Positions 23,287 to 31,031 of a DNA stretch of 31,051 nt are shown here, in pieces (positions within the stretch are counted from its first letter, which is position 1; each line of letters opens with the position of its first letter). The stretch lies in the IMG/VR virus record IMGVR_UViG_3300020448_000026, positions 1 through 31,051 of that record; one strand, 5' to 3'. The DNA comes from a virus. The notes below the pieces were generated by a model. That model searched no databases. It was given only the letters and a program-made list of their open reading frames with translations, and had not been told where the DNA came from. The position numbers were made by a program, and so were the translations under genes.

Positions 23287-23294
23287 TATTTATG
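23287..23294 (-). promoter_or_regulatory. Late promoter CATAAATA upstream of gp6
   Basis: The minus strand reads CATAAATA, matching the NATAAATA late element of T4-like cyanophages and seven of eight bases of T4 TATAAATA. It lies in the 64-base gap between gp25 and gp6, 27 bases before the gp6 ATG, nearly the same spacing as at the 178-185 site. It would start a transcript for gp6 and the giant gene. Confidence 0.65.
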
Positions 23295-23323
23295 ATTTTT
23301 TATTAACCTAGTAGTTAATTCTA

Positions 23324-23758
23324 TCACAGAATACCTGTAGCTTTGTCAAACCTCAATCTTAGCTGTTCACTGATATTATATGTAAGATAAGTCAATGTAC
23401 ACTCTATCTGCAAACCTGATTCAAACTCTGTGACTTTGACTTCTGAAGCACTTGTGCGTGGATCTGTATTAATAATCCTTGTAACATTTTTTACTATAGC
23501 GTCTTTGAGCACATCTGTCAAAGGTTCAAACAATGCGTCCCAAATAATACAACCAAATGTAGGATCAGCTAATTTTTCCCCTTGTCTAATATTGAAATGA
23601 TTTATTAAATCTTGTTTAATAAGGTTTAAATCATACATTTGAAACGAATTGTTTTCTTCATTTACTGTGCTGAATCCTCTATAGGCTTTTTGTGCTACAG
23701 GTGGTTTTGGCTGTCTCTTTGGTTTTAATGTTATTTCTTTGTATAAATTCTGTGCCAT
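23324..23758 (-). CDS. gp25: Baseplate wedge protein gp25 (144 aa)
   Basis: gp25 belongs to the lysozyme-like wedge family that, with gp6 and gp53, forms the conserved inner core of contractile baseplates and contacts the sheath. The family signature is visible: an N-terminal strand (YDLNLIKQDLINHFNIRQGE, about 42-61), then PTFGCIIWDALFEPLTD (66-82), followed by a helix and the C-terminal strands VTEFESGLQIECTLTYLTYN. Length is close to T4 gp25 (132). The start has an AAGG ribosome binding site in the 17-base gap after PAAR. The protein is a wedge component and not expected to be an active enzyme. Confidence 0.93.
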   Translation of the reverse strand: MAQNLYKEITLKPKRQPKPPVAQKAYRGFSTVNEENNSFQMYDLNLIKQDLINHFNIRQGEKLADPTFGCIIWDALFEPLTDVLKDAIVKNVTRIINTDPRTSASEVKVTEFESGLQIECTLTYLTYNISEQLRLRFDKATGIL

Positions 23759-23775
23759 GCTAATATTTACCTTAC

Positions 23776-24066
23776 TTATGGTCCTGCAAAAACATCAGGT
23801 GATCCTGCGGCAACACTTGTACATCCACTGATAGCATCACCTATTCTACCTGTACCTAACTGGTTAGTAAATACAGTCGGACTACCAACTGCTATAGGAG
23901 CCGCATGTGAAGGACATGGATCACCAGGTAATAAATGGCTTGTGTTTACATCGCTCTGCCTACTTACTGCTATTCCGTTTGCAAACACATTTGGACTACC
24001 TACTGCTCTTGTCATTCCCGAGCAATGAGCCACATCTGCATCTCCAATTCTAGTTACTGCTGGCAC
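23776..24066 (-). CDS. PAAR-repeat spike tip protein (96 aa)
   Basis: PAAR proteins form the sharp cone at the end of the gp5/VgrG spike in contractile phages and type VI secretion systems. Three PAAR-like repeats are seen as GSPNVFANG, GSPTVFTNQ and GSPDVFAGP, each preceded by a short Gly/Ala-rich strand. Candidate zinc ligands are H14, H44, H54 and C82, fitting the three-His one-Cys pattern of the family; C15 and C51 are nearby. The length is that of a minimal PAAR tip with no effector extension. It overlaps the 67-residue gene upstream by 17 bases and sits two genes after gp5, its expected binding partner. Confidence 0.92.
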   Translation of the reverse strand: MPAVTRIGDADVAHCSGMTRAVGSPNVFANGIAVSRQSDVNTSHLLPGDPCPSHAAPIAVGSPTVFTNQLGTGRIGDAISGCTSVAAGSPDVFAGP

Positions 24067-24253
24067 GTTCTATCTCCATTAATTTTTGTAATCTTGCAGG
24101 CCATTTTTCTATTTCTTCGTGTTGCTCTGTTGTATGCGGATCTGGTGGTATTGAAGGATTAAATTCTATAACATGATCAAAGTCAGTAGGTATATCTTCA
24201 TACTCTGTGTATGTGAACAATTTAAAGTCTTTCATTACTACAAACTTATGCAT
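24050..24253 (-). CDS. Small acidic protein between gp5 and PAAR (67 aa)
   Basis: I do not recognise this protein. It is rich in Glu, Asp and Pro, with HVIEFNPSIPPDPHTTE in the middle and a charged helical C-terminus (HEEIEKWPARLQKLMEIERA). There is no signal peptide or membrane segment. It begins by TAATG overlap with gp5 and ends inside the PAAR gene with 17 bases of overlap, so its reading frame is locked between the two spike genes and it is probably real. Position suggests a spike assembly or chaperone role, but nothing in the sequence proves this. Confidence 0.65.
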   Translation of the reverse strand: MHKFVVMKDFKLFTYTEYEDIPTDFDHVIEFNPSIPPDPHTTEQHEEIEKWPARLQKLMEIERASSN

Positions 24254-26949
24254 TATATCACCTGTCCTGTTCCAGTACTCATCGGTTGTGGTGGTGTTAC
24301 ATCAGCCAATGGTGTTAGATCACCATTTTTTATTTGTTGCCAAAAACCTCTGCCGGAAGCAGTTCTTTCAATTGTCTTACTACCGCTTGGGTCTGCATAC
24401 CCTATAGCATTCCTAAATTGCTTTCCTAAAGAAGTAAAATTAGTATCAGTCCAAGTAATAAATCTTGCTTTAGGTGGCTGTGTAAGATAAGCTACTGCTA
24501 ACTTACAAGCAACTTTAGGATCATTAGCTAACTCAGGATTACTGTAAACGTCTACTCCGCAATATCCTCCGTATAATTTGTAATTGTCTGTACCTGTAAT
24601 TTGAATCAGGCCACGTCCTCTGTATCTGTATCCATCACCAGTGTCAGGTGCGCCATTGCCCATTCTACTTCCATAGACTACACTTCCTATTTCAACTGGC
24701 TTTCTATGTAACTGTTCAGACAACTCAAATCCGCCTGGCTTCTTGAACATTTTAAATGTGGCTCGTAGTCCTTTGGCACTATAATTTAAGTTTTCGCTTT
24801 GAGGTTTAAACCTACTTTCTGCTTGTATCTGTGCTAGAGCCATACCTAATGCTTCTCCGGCTCCTCCAACTGATCCGCTTTTCAGTGCTTCTTCAGGAGT
24901 CAATCCTAAGCCTTTTATAAGTTCGCTTAAGAAAAATCTTTTTGACTCTAGTTGTGATATTGGTTCTGCTGGTTGTGTTCCAACATCGCCGTCATCATTC
25001 CTTTTGAATACTTTATCTATATCTACTTCAAGTGGATCCGAATCTCCTGCTCTAAACACACCAGAAGTGCTGTTACGTTCAGGCATGTCTGATTCTTTCT
25101 CCAACGTTGGTGTTGCCCGTCTTAATGAAGGAGATGTTTGAATAATACCTTCTGTAGCACCAGGAGTATGTCCACTAGGATTTAAATTTTCGTGTTCTGG
25201 CCAAGGTTCGTGTAAAGGAACACGTCTTGGAGTATTTGCTTCTTTGGCTTCAACTGCTCTTGTGGCATCTGCTGTAACACGCAAGTCTGCAATAGGATTT
25301 CCGTCCTTATCTAAAACTTGATCACTATCATCAACTGCTTGATTGGTAACTGATTTTGTAAATGTATCTCCAATTGAATCTGCTGTATCAGATGCGTTTG
25401 CTGTAAACGCCGCAGTATTCATATGTATTTGTGAAGCAGTTTCTTTGTGAACTACTCCAGACAGAACAGATGTATTTCTTGTTGAATCTATGATTGTGTC
25501 GGTTCCGCTTTTAATTTGTGTATTTGCTCCACTTGTTAATTTATTATCACCTACAGTATTAAGATTAAAAGCACCATTTACAGTTTGTCTATAATCTCCT
25601 ACAACTTTGCTATGGAGATTGGCATTTACAGCAATATGTCCATCTTGGCTGACCTGTAAATTATAATCTCCAGATATAGTAGATCTTTGTGTGCCAGCAA
25701 TTTGAACGTCTTCGTCTCCACCCACTGCTTTTTGTCTGTTCCCACTTACTCTAACATCTTGGTTTACTCCAACATTTTTCGTATCGTTATTTCCAATGAT
25801 AGTATCGTTATTAACCCCTACATTAACTTTTTTATCTCTGCCTGTGGTCAGATTGAAATCTCTTCCTGCTAAAATGTTAATATCCCTGTCAGCTGTAATG
25901 TTCAAGTCTGTTTCAGTTCTAATGTTTATACTGTCATTTGCATAGATATCGATCTTACCATTTGAAGTTAATTCTACCCAAGCACTACCTGTTGAATTTC
26001 CTATGTATATTAAGTCTTCAGAATTATGCATCAATATCTGGTGACCAGTTCGCGTTCTAAATCTCAATGAATCTCCGTATGGTAATGTTTTATCTACCTT
26101 GGAATTATTTTTAGGTTCTTTTCCTATGTCGTAATATACTGATCCGGTTGTACCTGGAAGACCTTGTCTAAATATTTCTCCATCTCCGTCATCCATTACA
26201 AAACTAGATCCACCCAGTCTACTTCTAAAGTGTTGTACAGATTCTCCTTTAGGACCATAGTTTCCTTTTGGTGCTCCGTCTCTCCTATCCAAAGGACCTG
26301 GACTATTCATTCCAAATACAGTACTAGGAATATCTCTCCTTGCACTTGCATTAGATTGTCCTCTATTGACATCATCGATAAGTCCTTGTGTTGCTACTGA
26401 ACGTGTATACAATGGATTGTGTGGCCTTGGTTCTTGGTCTGGATCATTTAATCTTGTTGCATTCTTTTTGTTGTATTCACCTACCGGAAGATTTCTATTT
26501 TTTAAGTCATTGGGTAATCCGTCTTGTATAATATTAGTTGCACGGTCCACAGGCTGTCCCTGAGGAACCATGTAATTCATAAACTCATCTTGAATACAAC
26601 CTATCCAATATCCTTGGTTAGATTGACCTTCTGCAAATATTACTAAAACCTTAGATCCAGGATCAGGTGGAATAGCCCAAAATCCGTAACTTTGTTGTGA
26701 GCCTTGATACGTTTTATTTTTGTCATTACTATCAACATTGTTTACTCCATAAAAAGGCATACAATATCTTACAGTAAATAATTGTCCTGGTTCAAACCCT
26801 CTGTCATTACCGCTTGTGACATTTGATAAAAGTTCAACTCTTAGGTCACCACTTCTTCTTGGATCTAAATGGCTTACCACTCTAGCCTCGAAAGGCCCCA
26901 TTGGCATTTTTACTGGTGTGTCTCCGGATGATCTAATAATTTCTGGCAT
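24253..26949 (-). CDS. gp5: Baseplate spike gp5 with C-terminal GH19-type lytic domain (898 aa)
   Basis: gp5 is the trimeric central spike that pierces the outer membrane. Residues 1 to about 150 form the OB-fold-like N-domain (GPFEARVVSHLDPRRSGDLR). A VgrG-like core follows with SRLGGSSFVMDDGDGE and RTRTGHQILMHNSEDLIYI. Residues about 325-500 are a triple-stranded beta-helix with octad-like repeats (INIRTETDLNITADRDINIL and onward). After a Pro/Glu-rich linker (560-680) comes a GH19 chitinase/lysozyme-type domain: MALAQIQAESRF with probable catalytic E711, ENLNYSAKGLRATF, YGSRMGNG, and YRYRGRGLIQITG (to 786). In T4 gp5 the lysozyme domain is a different (GH24) fold placed between OB-fold and helix. 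The gene is TAATG-linked to both neighbours, with an AGGA ribosome binding site. Confidence 0.92.
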   Translation of the reverse strand: MPEIIRSSGDTPVKMPMGPFEARVVSHLDPRRSGDLRVELLSNVTSGNDRGFEPGQLFTVRYCMPFYGVNNVDSNDKNKTYQGSQQSYGFWAIPPDPGSKVLVIFAEGQSNQGYWIGCIQDEFMNYMVPQGQPVDRATNIIQDGLPNDLKNRNLPVGEYNKKNATRLNDPDQEPRPHNPLYTRSVATQGLIDDVNRGQSNASARRDIPSTVFGMNSPGPLDRRDGAPKGNYGPKGESVQHFRSRLGGSSFVMDDGDGEIFRQGLPGTTGSVYYDIGKEPKNNSKVDKTLPYGDSLRFRTRTGHQILMHNSEDLIYIGNSTGSAWVELTSNGKIDIYANDSINIRTETDLNITADRDINILAGRDFNLTTGRDKKVNVGVNNDTIIGNNDTKNVGVNQDVRVSGNRQKAVGGDEDVQIAGTQRSTISGDYNLQVSQDGHIAVNANLHSKVVGDYRQTVNGAFNLNTVGDNKLTSGANTQIKSGTDTIIDSTRNTSVLSGVVHKETASQIHMNTAAFTANASDTADSIGDTFTKSVTNQAVDDSDQVLDKDGNPIADLRVTADATRAVEAKEANTPRRVPLHEPWPEHENLNPSGHTPGATEGIIQTSPSLRRATPTLEKESDMPERNSTSGVFRAGDSDPLEVDIDKVFKRNDDGDVGTQPAEPISQLESKRFFLSELIKGLGLTPEEALKSGSVGGAGEALGMALAQIQAESRFKPQSENLNYSAKGLRATFKMFKKPGGFELSEQLHRKPVEIGSVVYGSRMGNGAPDTGDGYRYRGRGLIQITGTDNYKLYGGYCGVDVYSNPELANDPKVACKLAVAYLTQPPKARFITWTDTNFTSLGKQFRNAIGYADPSGSKTIERTASGRGFWQQIKNGDLTPLADVTPPQPMSTGTGQVI

Positions 26950-29741
26950 TACAATCCTAGTCCTGCATCTAATCTATCTGCTATTTCTTGACTCTTTTCA
27001 GCATTTTCCTTATCTTTGACTCTGGCCGCATCAGCTTTTCCTTGTGCTTGTATTTGTGCATTCTTAATATCTGTATCTGTCAAATCGGCATAGTATCCAC
27101 CTCTTGCTTTTTCCTCCCATTCATCTAAAATACCATCACCGTTTAAATCAGCTTTTGCAAAAGCAATTAAATACGGATCTCCAGTTTCCTCGGCGGCTTT
27201 TACACGCTCTTCATATTGTTTTTTATCTTGATATCTACTATTTGTAACCGTACCAGCAGTTGTTTTTTGATTCCTTCTTCTAATCATACTTACGTCTTGT
27301 GTAAATTCATTACCTGAAAAATTGTTTATAACTTGCCAAACCTTATATAGCCCACTGAAATCTTTTACTCCTATTGTACGTCCGTCAAACTGTGGACCAT
27401 CAGCAGTAATATCTACAGGAGTTCTAAAATTCATTATTATATCTACTTCACCGCTTTCGTGATCTATTGCGCCATTGGCTTTTAAATTCATAAATGTAGT
27501 ACCATCTGAATTATAATTACCTACACCACTATCTGCCATGTAGTAAGGATCTCCCATAATACGCATTTCGCAAGTCAACAAATCAACTGCACTATTCATT
27601 AATGCTTCATTAAAGTTTCTAGCAATTCTTAGTTCAGGAGTTTCTTCTGTTGCTCCACCCGTCTGTGAACCAGAATTTTCTTTTATCTGTTCTGCTGTTT
27701 GCCCTTCTGTAGAAGTAGGTTCATTCACAACTTCCTCTTTTTCTGGATTGTCTGTGCCACCACCTTTTTCAGATAATCTATTTGAAGCGGATTCATTCAT
27801 TTTGTCTATCGCTAATGCATTAAAGAAAGCATTGTTAAATTCTAAATTAAAATCTAAAATGTCTTTGTTTTGTCCTGTGTAGATATAATTATAATGTTTA
27901 ACTGCGTTTGCACGAAGTTGATCATATCCTATTGGAGCATCATTAGGCATTTGGAAAATACTTTTATGCACTCTATAAGGTACAACTCTATAGACATATA
28001 TTCTGGCTTTTCTGCCCATTACCTTTTCGGTTGATGTTCCGTCTAATGTATACACGTGAGTGTTTATTCTAAACCAATCAACCATTCCACTTTTGTCTGC
28101 CGCTATTCCGGCATCTGTGATCCTTTTTCCGTAATCACTTAACAGTATTAATTCTTCAATAATTTTTGATATTTTTGTACCTGCACGGAAGTTAATTGTG
28201 CGTTCGGTTTTGTTTATTGTTGTTGCACCTCTGACTATGATTCCTGTTTCGGCTGTTTTAGCAAAATTACCTCTACCAAACGGAACGGCTCCTTTAGAAA
28301 ATGCACTAGGTGGCATAATTTTTTGTTTACCTATTTGTCCTACCTCTCCAGCCGCACCTGTATACTTGGCCTTAATACCTTCACTAAGATTTGATCGCTT
28401 TACGCTAAATCCACCTTTACCTTGTATGTATTCATACTTCTGCATATATAGATCTTTCGCTTCATGGGGATTTCCGGTATAATTTACAGTGAATCCTGTT
28501 CCTGCTAAAGTATTTGTATCAGCCGAACTAAACACTTCGTCTACATTAAAATTCTTAAAAGTTAAATCACCTTCTATAGCTTTATTATCAAACCTAGATA
28601 CCTCATAATCAAATTTATCACTTGCAATTTCTTTAGGAAATAAAATTATGTATTCATCAGTATCTACCATTTTTGTTTTTTTATCTTTGGCGCTTTTAAT
28701 TCTGTTATTAAGTAAATTTGTGTTTATAGCTGTAGTCAAACTATTAAGTCCTGATTGACAAATTTCTTCCAGATTTCTTCCTGATATAGTTACATCTGTT
28801 CTCAATGTTTGAAACGTATCTGATAATGCATCGTCATTCCAAGCATTAGCTTGTACATCGTATACTGATCCGCCTGCACTAGCCTGAAAATCCATTTTGT
28901 AAATTTTCAAAGGAAAATATCTTTTAGGTCCTGGAACTGTTGTTCCGTCATCCAAGTGTCCAATTGGTTCATATATTAGAACGTACGGTGCTTGTAGGTA
29001 ATCTGTGTAACCTGCATTCTTGGCACATAATTGCATAGTCTGTAGCAACATTCCCATACTATACGGCTCTGTTATCTTAAAACTGAATCCAAATGCGTTA
29101 GATCCTCTAGTTTTTTGGTTAGGAGCAATAATAGTTTTTATTTCAATATCGTCAATAAAATATGCAGTTGTAATACCGTAATATTGTTCTCCAAATGTTG
29201 TTGGTTTTCTATCTCTTGAGGTACCATCACTTTTCAAAATTAATTGATTTGAAGCAATGCCATTTTTCATATATGTTTTGTCTGGAAAGTTAGATTCATA
29301 AGTTGTAATAGTTCCTAAAGAAAAAATATGATTAACTGAAGCAAATTTTTCAAGTTCATTTTCAAAAGGAATTTGACCTAGACCAAACTTATATATTTTA
29401 CTGGTGTTTTTTGCAATCCTCATTATACTGTCTGTATAAGTTGGAGTTGTTTCATTTACAGTTGCACTTTCTTCTTTAACTGAAGCATTTGTATTAATAT
29501 TGTTGTTATTTTCACTTACTCCTGGCACAGGCACCTTCATACCATCTTTGCCCATTTTACCCATAAAGGAGTTCCACATTTCTGCGCCTTTACGTTGTTC
29601 TTCAAGTGTAGGTGGTTTTTTAGGTTCTTGTTCTTCTTTTAAAGCATTGCTTGTTTTTACAGGATTACCTTTGCTATCTCTAACAGCATTTCCTTTGCTA
29701 TCTCTTACATAGTGATCATGTGATTCGTAGGCAAATGCCAT
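26949..29741 (-). CDS. Hub-like virion structural protein in the gp27 position (930 aa)
   Basis: Located between gp53 and gp5, where marine T4-like phages carry a large structural protein that may replace the T4 hub gp27. Conserved-looking segments are IYVYRVVPYRVHKSIF (about 577-592) and YNYIYTGQNKDILDF (about 615-630), recalled from marine T4-like structural proteins. The N-terminus is hydrophilic with a duplicated VRDSKGN octad. Near the C-terminus, residues 865-876 read DLNGDGILDEWE, a canonical EF-hand calcium loop, followed by a charged helical tail. The start has an AGGAG ribosome binding site inside the end of gp53 and the stop overlaps gp5 as TAATG. Identification as gp27 equivalent is by position and not proven; T4 gp27 is only 391 residues. 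Confidence 0.7.
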   Translation of the reverse strand: MAFAYESHDHYVRDSKGNAVRDSKGNPVKTSNALKEEQEPKKPPTLEEQRKGAEMWNSFMGKMGKDGMKVPVPGVSENNNNINTNASVKEESATVNETTPTYTDSIMRIAKNTSKIYKFGLGQIPFENELEKFASVNHIFSLGTITTYESNFPDKTYMKNGIASNQLILKSDGTSRDRKPTTFGEQYYGITTAYFIDDIEIKTIIAPNQKTRGSNAFGFSFKITEPYSMGMLLQTMQLCAKNAGYTDYLQAPYVLIYEPIGHLDDGTTVPGPKRYFPLKIYKMDFQASAGGSVYDVQANAWNDDALSDTFQTLRTDVTISGRNLEEICQSGLNSLTTAINTNLLNNRIKSAKDKKTKMVDTDEYIILFPKEIASDKFDYEVSRFDNKAIEGDLTFKNFNVDEVFSSADTNTLAGTGFTVNYTGNPHEAKDLYMQKYEYIQGKGGFSVKRSNLSEGIKAKYTGAAGEVGQIGKQKIMPPSAFSKGAVPFGRGNFAKTAETGIIVRGATTINKTERTINFRAGTKISKIIEELILLSDYGKRITDAGIAADKSGMVDWFRINTHVYTLDGTSTEKVMGRKARIYVYRVVPYRVHKSIFQMPNDAPIGYDQLRANAVKHYNYIYTGQNKDILDFNLEFNNAFFNALAIDKMNESASNRLSEKGGGTDNPEKEEVVNEPTSTEGQTAEQIKENSGSQTGGATEETPELRIARNFNEALMNSAVDLLTCEMRIMGDPYYMADSGVGNYNSDGTTFMNLKANGAIDHESGEVDIIMNFRTPVDITADGPQFDGRTIGVKDFSGLYKVWQVINNFSGNEFTQDVSMIRRRNQKTTAGTVTNSRYQDKKQYEERVKAAEETGDPYLIAFAKADLNGDGILDEWEEKARGGYYADLTDTDIKNAQIQAQGKADAARVKDKENAEKSQEIADRLDAGLGL
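27114..27149 (-). other. EF-hand-type calcium-binding loop in the hub-like protein
   Basis: These 36 bases encode DLNGDGILDEWE (residues 865-876). Loop positions 1, 3, 5 and 12 are D, N, D and E, position 6 is G and position 8 is a hydrophobic residue, as in real EF-hand loops. A second loop was not seen, so a single calcium site or a dockerin-like half-motif is likely. Confidence 0.65.
29668..29705 (-). repeat. 24-base tandem repeat in the hub-like gene N-terminus
   Basis: A 14-base perfect repeat (cctttgctatctct on the plus strand) occurs at 29668-29681 and 29692-29705 with a 24-base period. It encodes two successive octads, VRDSKGNA and VRDSKGNP. A small in-frame duplication of apparently recent origin. 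Confidence 0.75.
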
Positions 29742-29742
29742 T

Positions 29743-30030
29743 TTAATCTCCTAAGATTTCTCTTACTTTGTCTATCTGAGGCAAATAAATTTGTGAGCCA
29801 GCTTTTAAATCATAGATAGGATCTTCCATTGTATCCATATTCCTTTGACAAAAAATCCACCATAGTCTATTGTCTTTATACATATCGTACGCAAGTAGAT
29901 CTGGTCTTTGATGATATTGTGGTTCAATAGTATATAAAACATCATCTGAGAAACCCGGTACAGGACGAATAGTTAAGACATCTAAAGTACCATCTGATCT
30001 AAAAGATGTTTTTGCATAAGGACTAGACAT
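29743..30030 (-). CDS. gp53: Baseplate wedge protein gp53, short form (95 aa)
   Basis: gp53 clamps the gp6/gp25/gp7 core of adjacent wedges in T4. The recognisable part is a LysM-like region: LYTIEPQYHQRPDLLAYDMY (32-51), DNRLWWIFCQRN (53-64) and the closing LKAGSQIYLPQ (75-85). At 95 residues it is about half the length of T4 gp53 (196), holding essentially only the LysM-like fold. It overlaps the cap gene as TAATG and stands one base before the hub-like gene. Confidence 0.85.
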   Translation of the reverse strand: MSSPYAKTSFRSDGTLDVLTIRPVPGFSDDVLYTIEPQYHQRPDLLAYDMYKDNRLWWIFCQRNMDTMEDPIYDLKAGSQIYLPQIDKVREILGD

Positions 30031-30953
30031 TAGACATATCCTCCTTTGATACCTTCTCCATTGATAAATTCATTGTAATTAAATTTTTCAACTTTGTCTC
30101 TGCTGTATATAGGTTGACAAGTAACTGTAAATTGAGATTCTGTAGGTGCCCAGGTTATGTCCATTTGATTTCCTTTTTGTGTTGCTTTTGGATCTCCAAA
30201 ATCACTGTAATCAATTTTAGGTTCGCCTTCAGATCCAACAATACCTGTTGCAACATAATCAACTTCGTTGGGCATATCAACTGTAAAGTTTGTTATAATT
30301 ACAGGAGTTTCTTTAAAAACATATTCTCCGTATCCGTTTAGTCTTACAATAGGAGGTGGAGCTCCCGGATCAGGTGCTCCTAAGCCATATTGCATTTTAG
30401 TTACTGATCTTAGATAATGTAAACATGCTATCCAATACTGTGCTTCAATTGAGTTTTGATTATAAAATTGACCTGTAATAACCAACTGATCCACTTGTGA
30501 ATTCTGGTATGCAAAAAAAGGATAATTATTATGTATAGGCTGTATTTGATTATAATTTGCTGTGTGACTGAGAATTATAGTCGGTGTATAAGGAAACACC
30601 ATTCTATTTCCGGTATGTGTTAAAGGATTAAGAAGTTTGGAATTGACAAATTGTGCGTTTCTAGGAAGACTCAACGACACACGCCAATCTTTACCTTCAA
30701 TATCACCGTATCCCCAAGTTGCTGTACCTCCTGGAACTGTACTTTCGTCTAATCCTTTTGGTAAGTTTTTTCCACGTAACCCTGACACATATTTGTCAGC
30801 TAAATCTTCAGCACCAGAAAATATATCCTGTGCAATGTCTTTACCTTTTTCTACCGCTTTAGAAACAAAACTAGGTATGTTTCCGCTATTGGTATTTTGT
30901 CCTGAAGCATCGGCTCCTGTTTTTGGTAGTCCTTGCGGATATTGTCCTGGCAT
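30030..30953 (-). CDS. gp48: Baseplate tail tube cap, gp48-like (307 aa)
   Basis: In T4, gp48 and gp54 form two rings on the baseplate hub that start tail tube polymerisation. Motifs matching the marine T4-like gp48 family are FPYTPTI (120-126), HNNYPFFAYQNSQVD (141-155), YWIACLHYLRSVTKMQYG (173-190), PPPIVRLNGYGEYVF (about 199-213) and TCQPIYSRDKVEKF near the end. The N-terminal 70 residues are hydrophilic and probably flexible. Length is close to T4 gp48 (364) and gp54 (320); the two are related, so gp54 cannot be excluded. The start is well supported by AAGGAG eight bases upstream. This is the first gene of the minus-strand cluster in the window and its stop overlaps gp53 as TAATG. Confidence 0.8.
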   Translation of the reverse strand: MPGQYPQGLPKTGADASGQNTNSGNIPSFVSKAVEKGKDIAQDIFSGAEDLADKYVSGLRGKNLPKGLDESTVPGGTATWGYGDIEGKDWRVSLSLPRNAQFVNSKLLNPLTHTGNRMVFPYTPTIILSHTANYNQIQPIHNNYPFFAYQNSQVDQLVITGQFYNQNSIEAQYWIACLHYLRSVTKMQYGLGAPDPGAPPPIVRLNGYGEYVFKETPVIITNFTVDMPNEVDYVATGIVGSEGEPKIDYSDFGDPKATQKGNQMDITWAPTESQFTVTCQPIYSRDKVEKFNYNEFINGEGIKGGYV

Positions 30954-30972
30954 TTGGTTAACTCCTTTTACT

Positions 30973-30980
30973 TATTTAGT
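30973..30980 (-). promoter_or_regulatory. Late promoter-like ACTAAATA upstream of the gp48-like gene
   Basis: The minus strand reads ACTAAATA, one mismatch from NATAAATA, 19 bases before the ATG at 30953 and followed by AAGGAG. Its last plus-strand base is the first base of the TTGACA box of the opposing promoter, so the two promoters touch. It is a weaker match than the 178 and 23287 sites. Confidence 0.4.
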
Positions 30981-31008
30981 TGACAAAATTATCAGAGTAT
31001 ATTATAAT
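30980..31008 (+). promoter_or_regulatory. Perfect-consensus sigma70 promoter, divergent
   Basis: TTGACA at 30980-30985 and TATAAT at 31003-31008 are separated by exactly 17 bases, an ideal sigma70 promoter. Transcription would start near 31015 and run rightward. A GGAG ribosome binding site at 31023-31026 and an ATG at 31032 follow. This would be an early, host-polymerase promoter facing the late cluster. Confidence 0.85.
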
Positions 31009-31031
31009 GTGGTATGAATCTTGGAGAAATC

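Noticed and set aside
23302-23319. Inverted repeat ATTAAC-N6-GTTAAT between gp25 and gp6 as a terminator
   Set aside because: The stem is only six AT-rich pairs and on the minus strand is followed by an A-run, not a T-run, so it does not look like an intrinsic terminator for the late transcript.
31014-31016. Upstream in-frame ATG as start of the divergent gene
   Set aside because: It falls at the predicted transcription start and has no ribosome binding site, while the ATG at 31032 has GGAG five bases upstream.
191-31017. Many plus-strand open frames of 60-180 codons opposite the minus-strand genes
   Set aside because: They lie wholly inside well-supported genes on the other strand, lack ribosome binding sites and recognisable domains, and have compositions expected of antisense frames.
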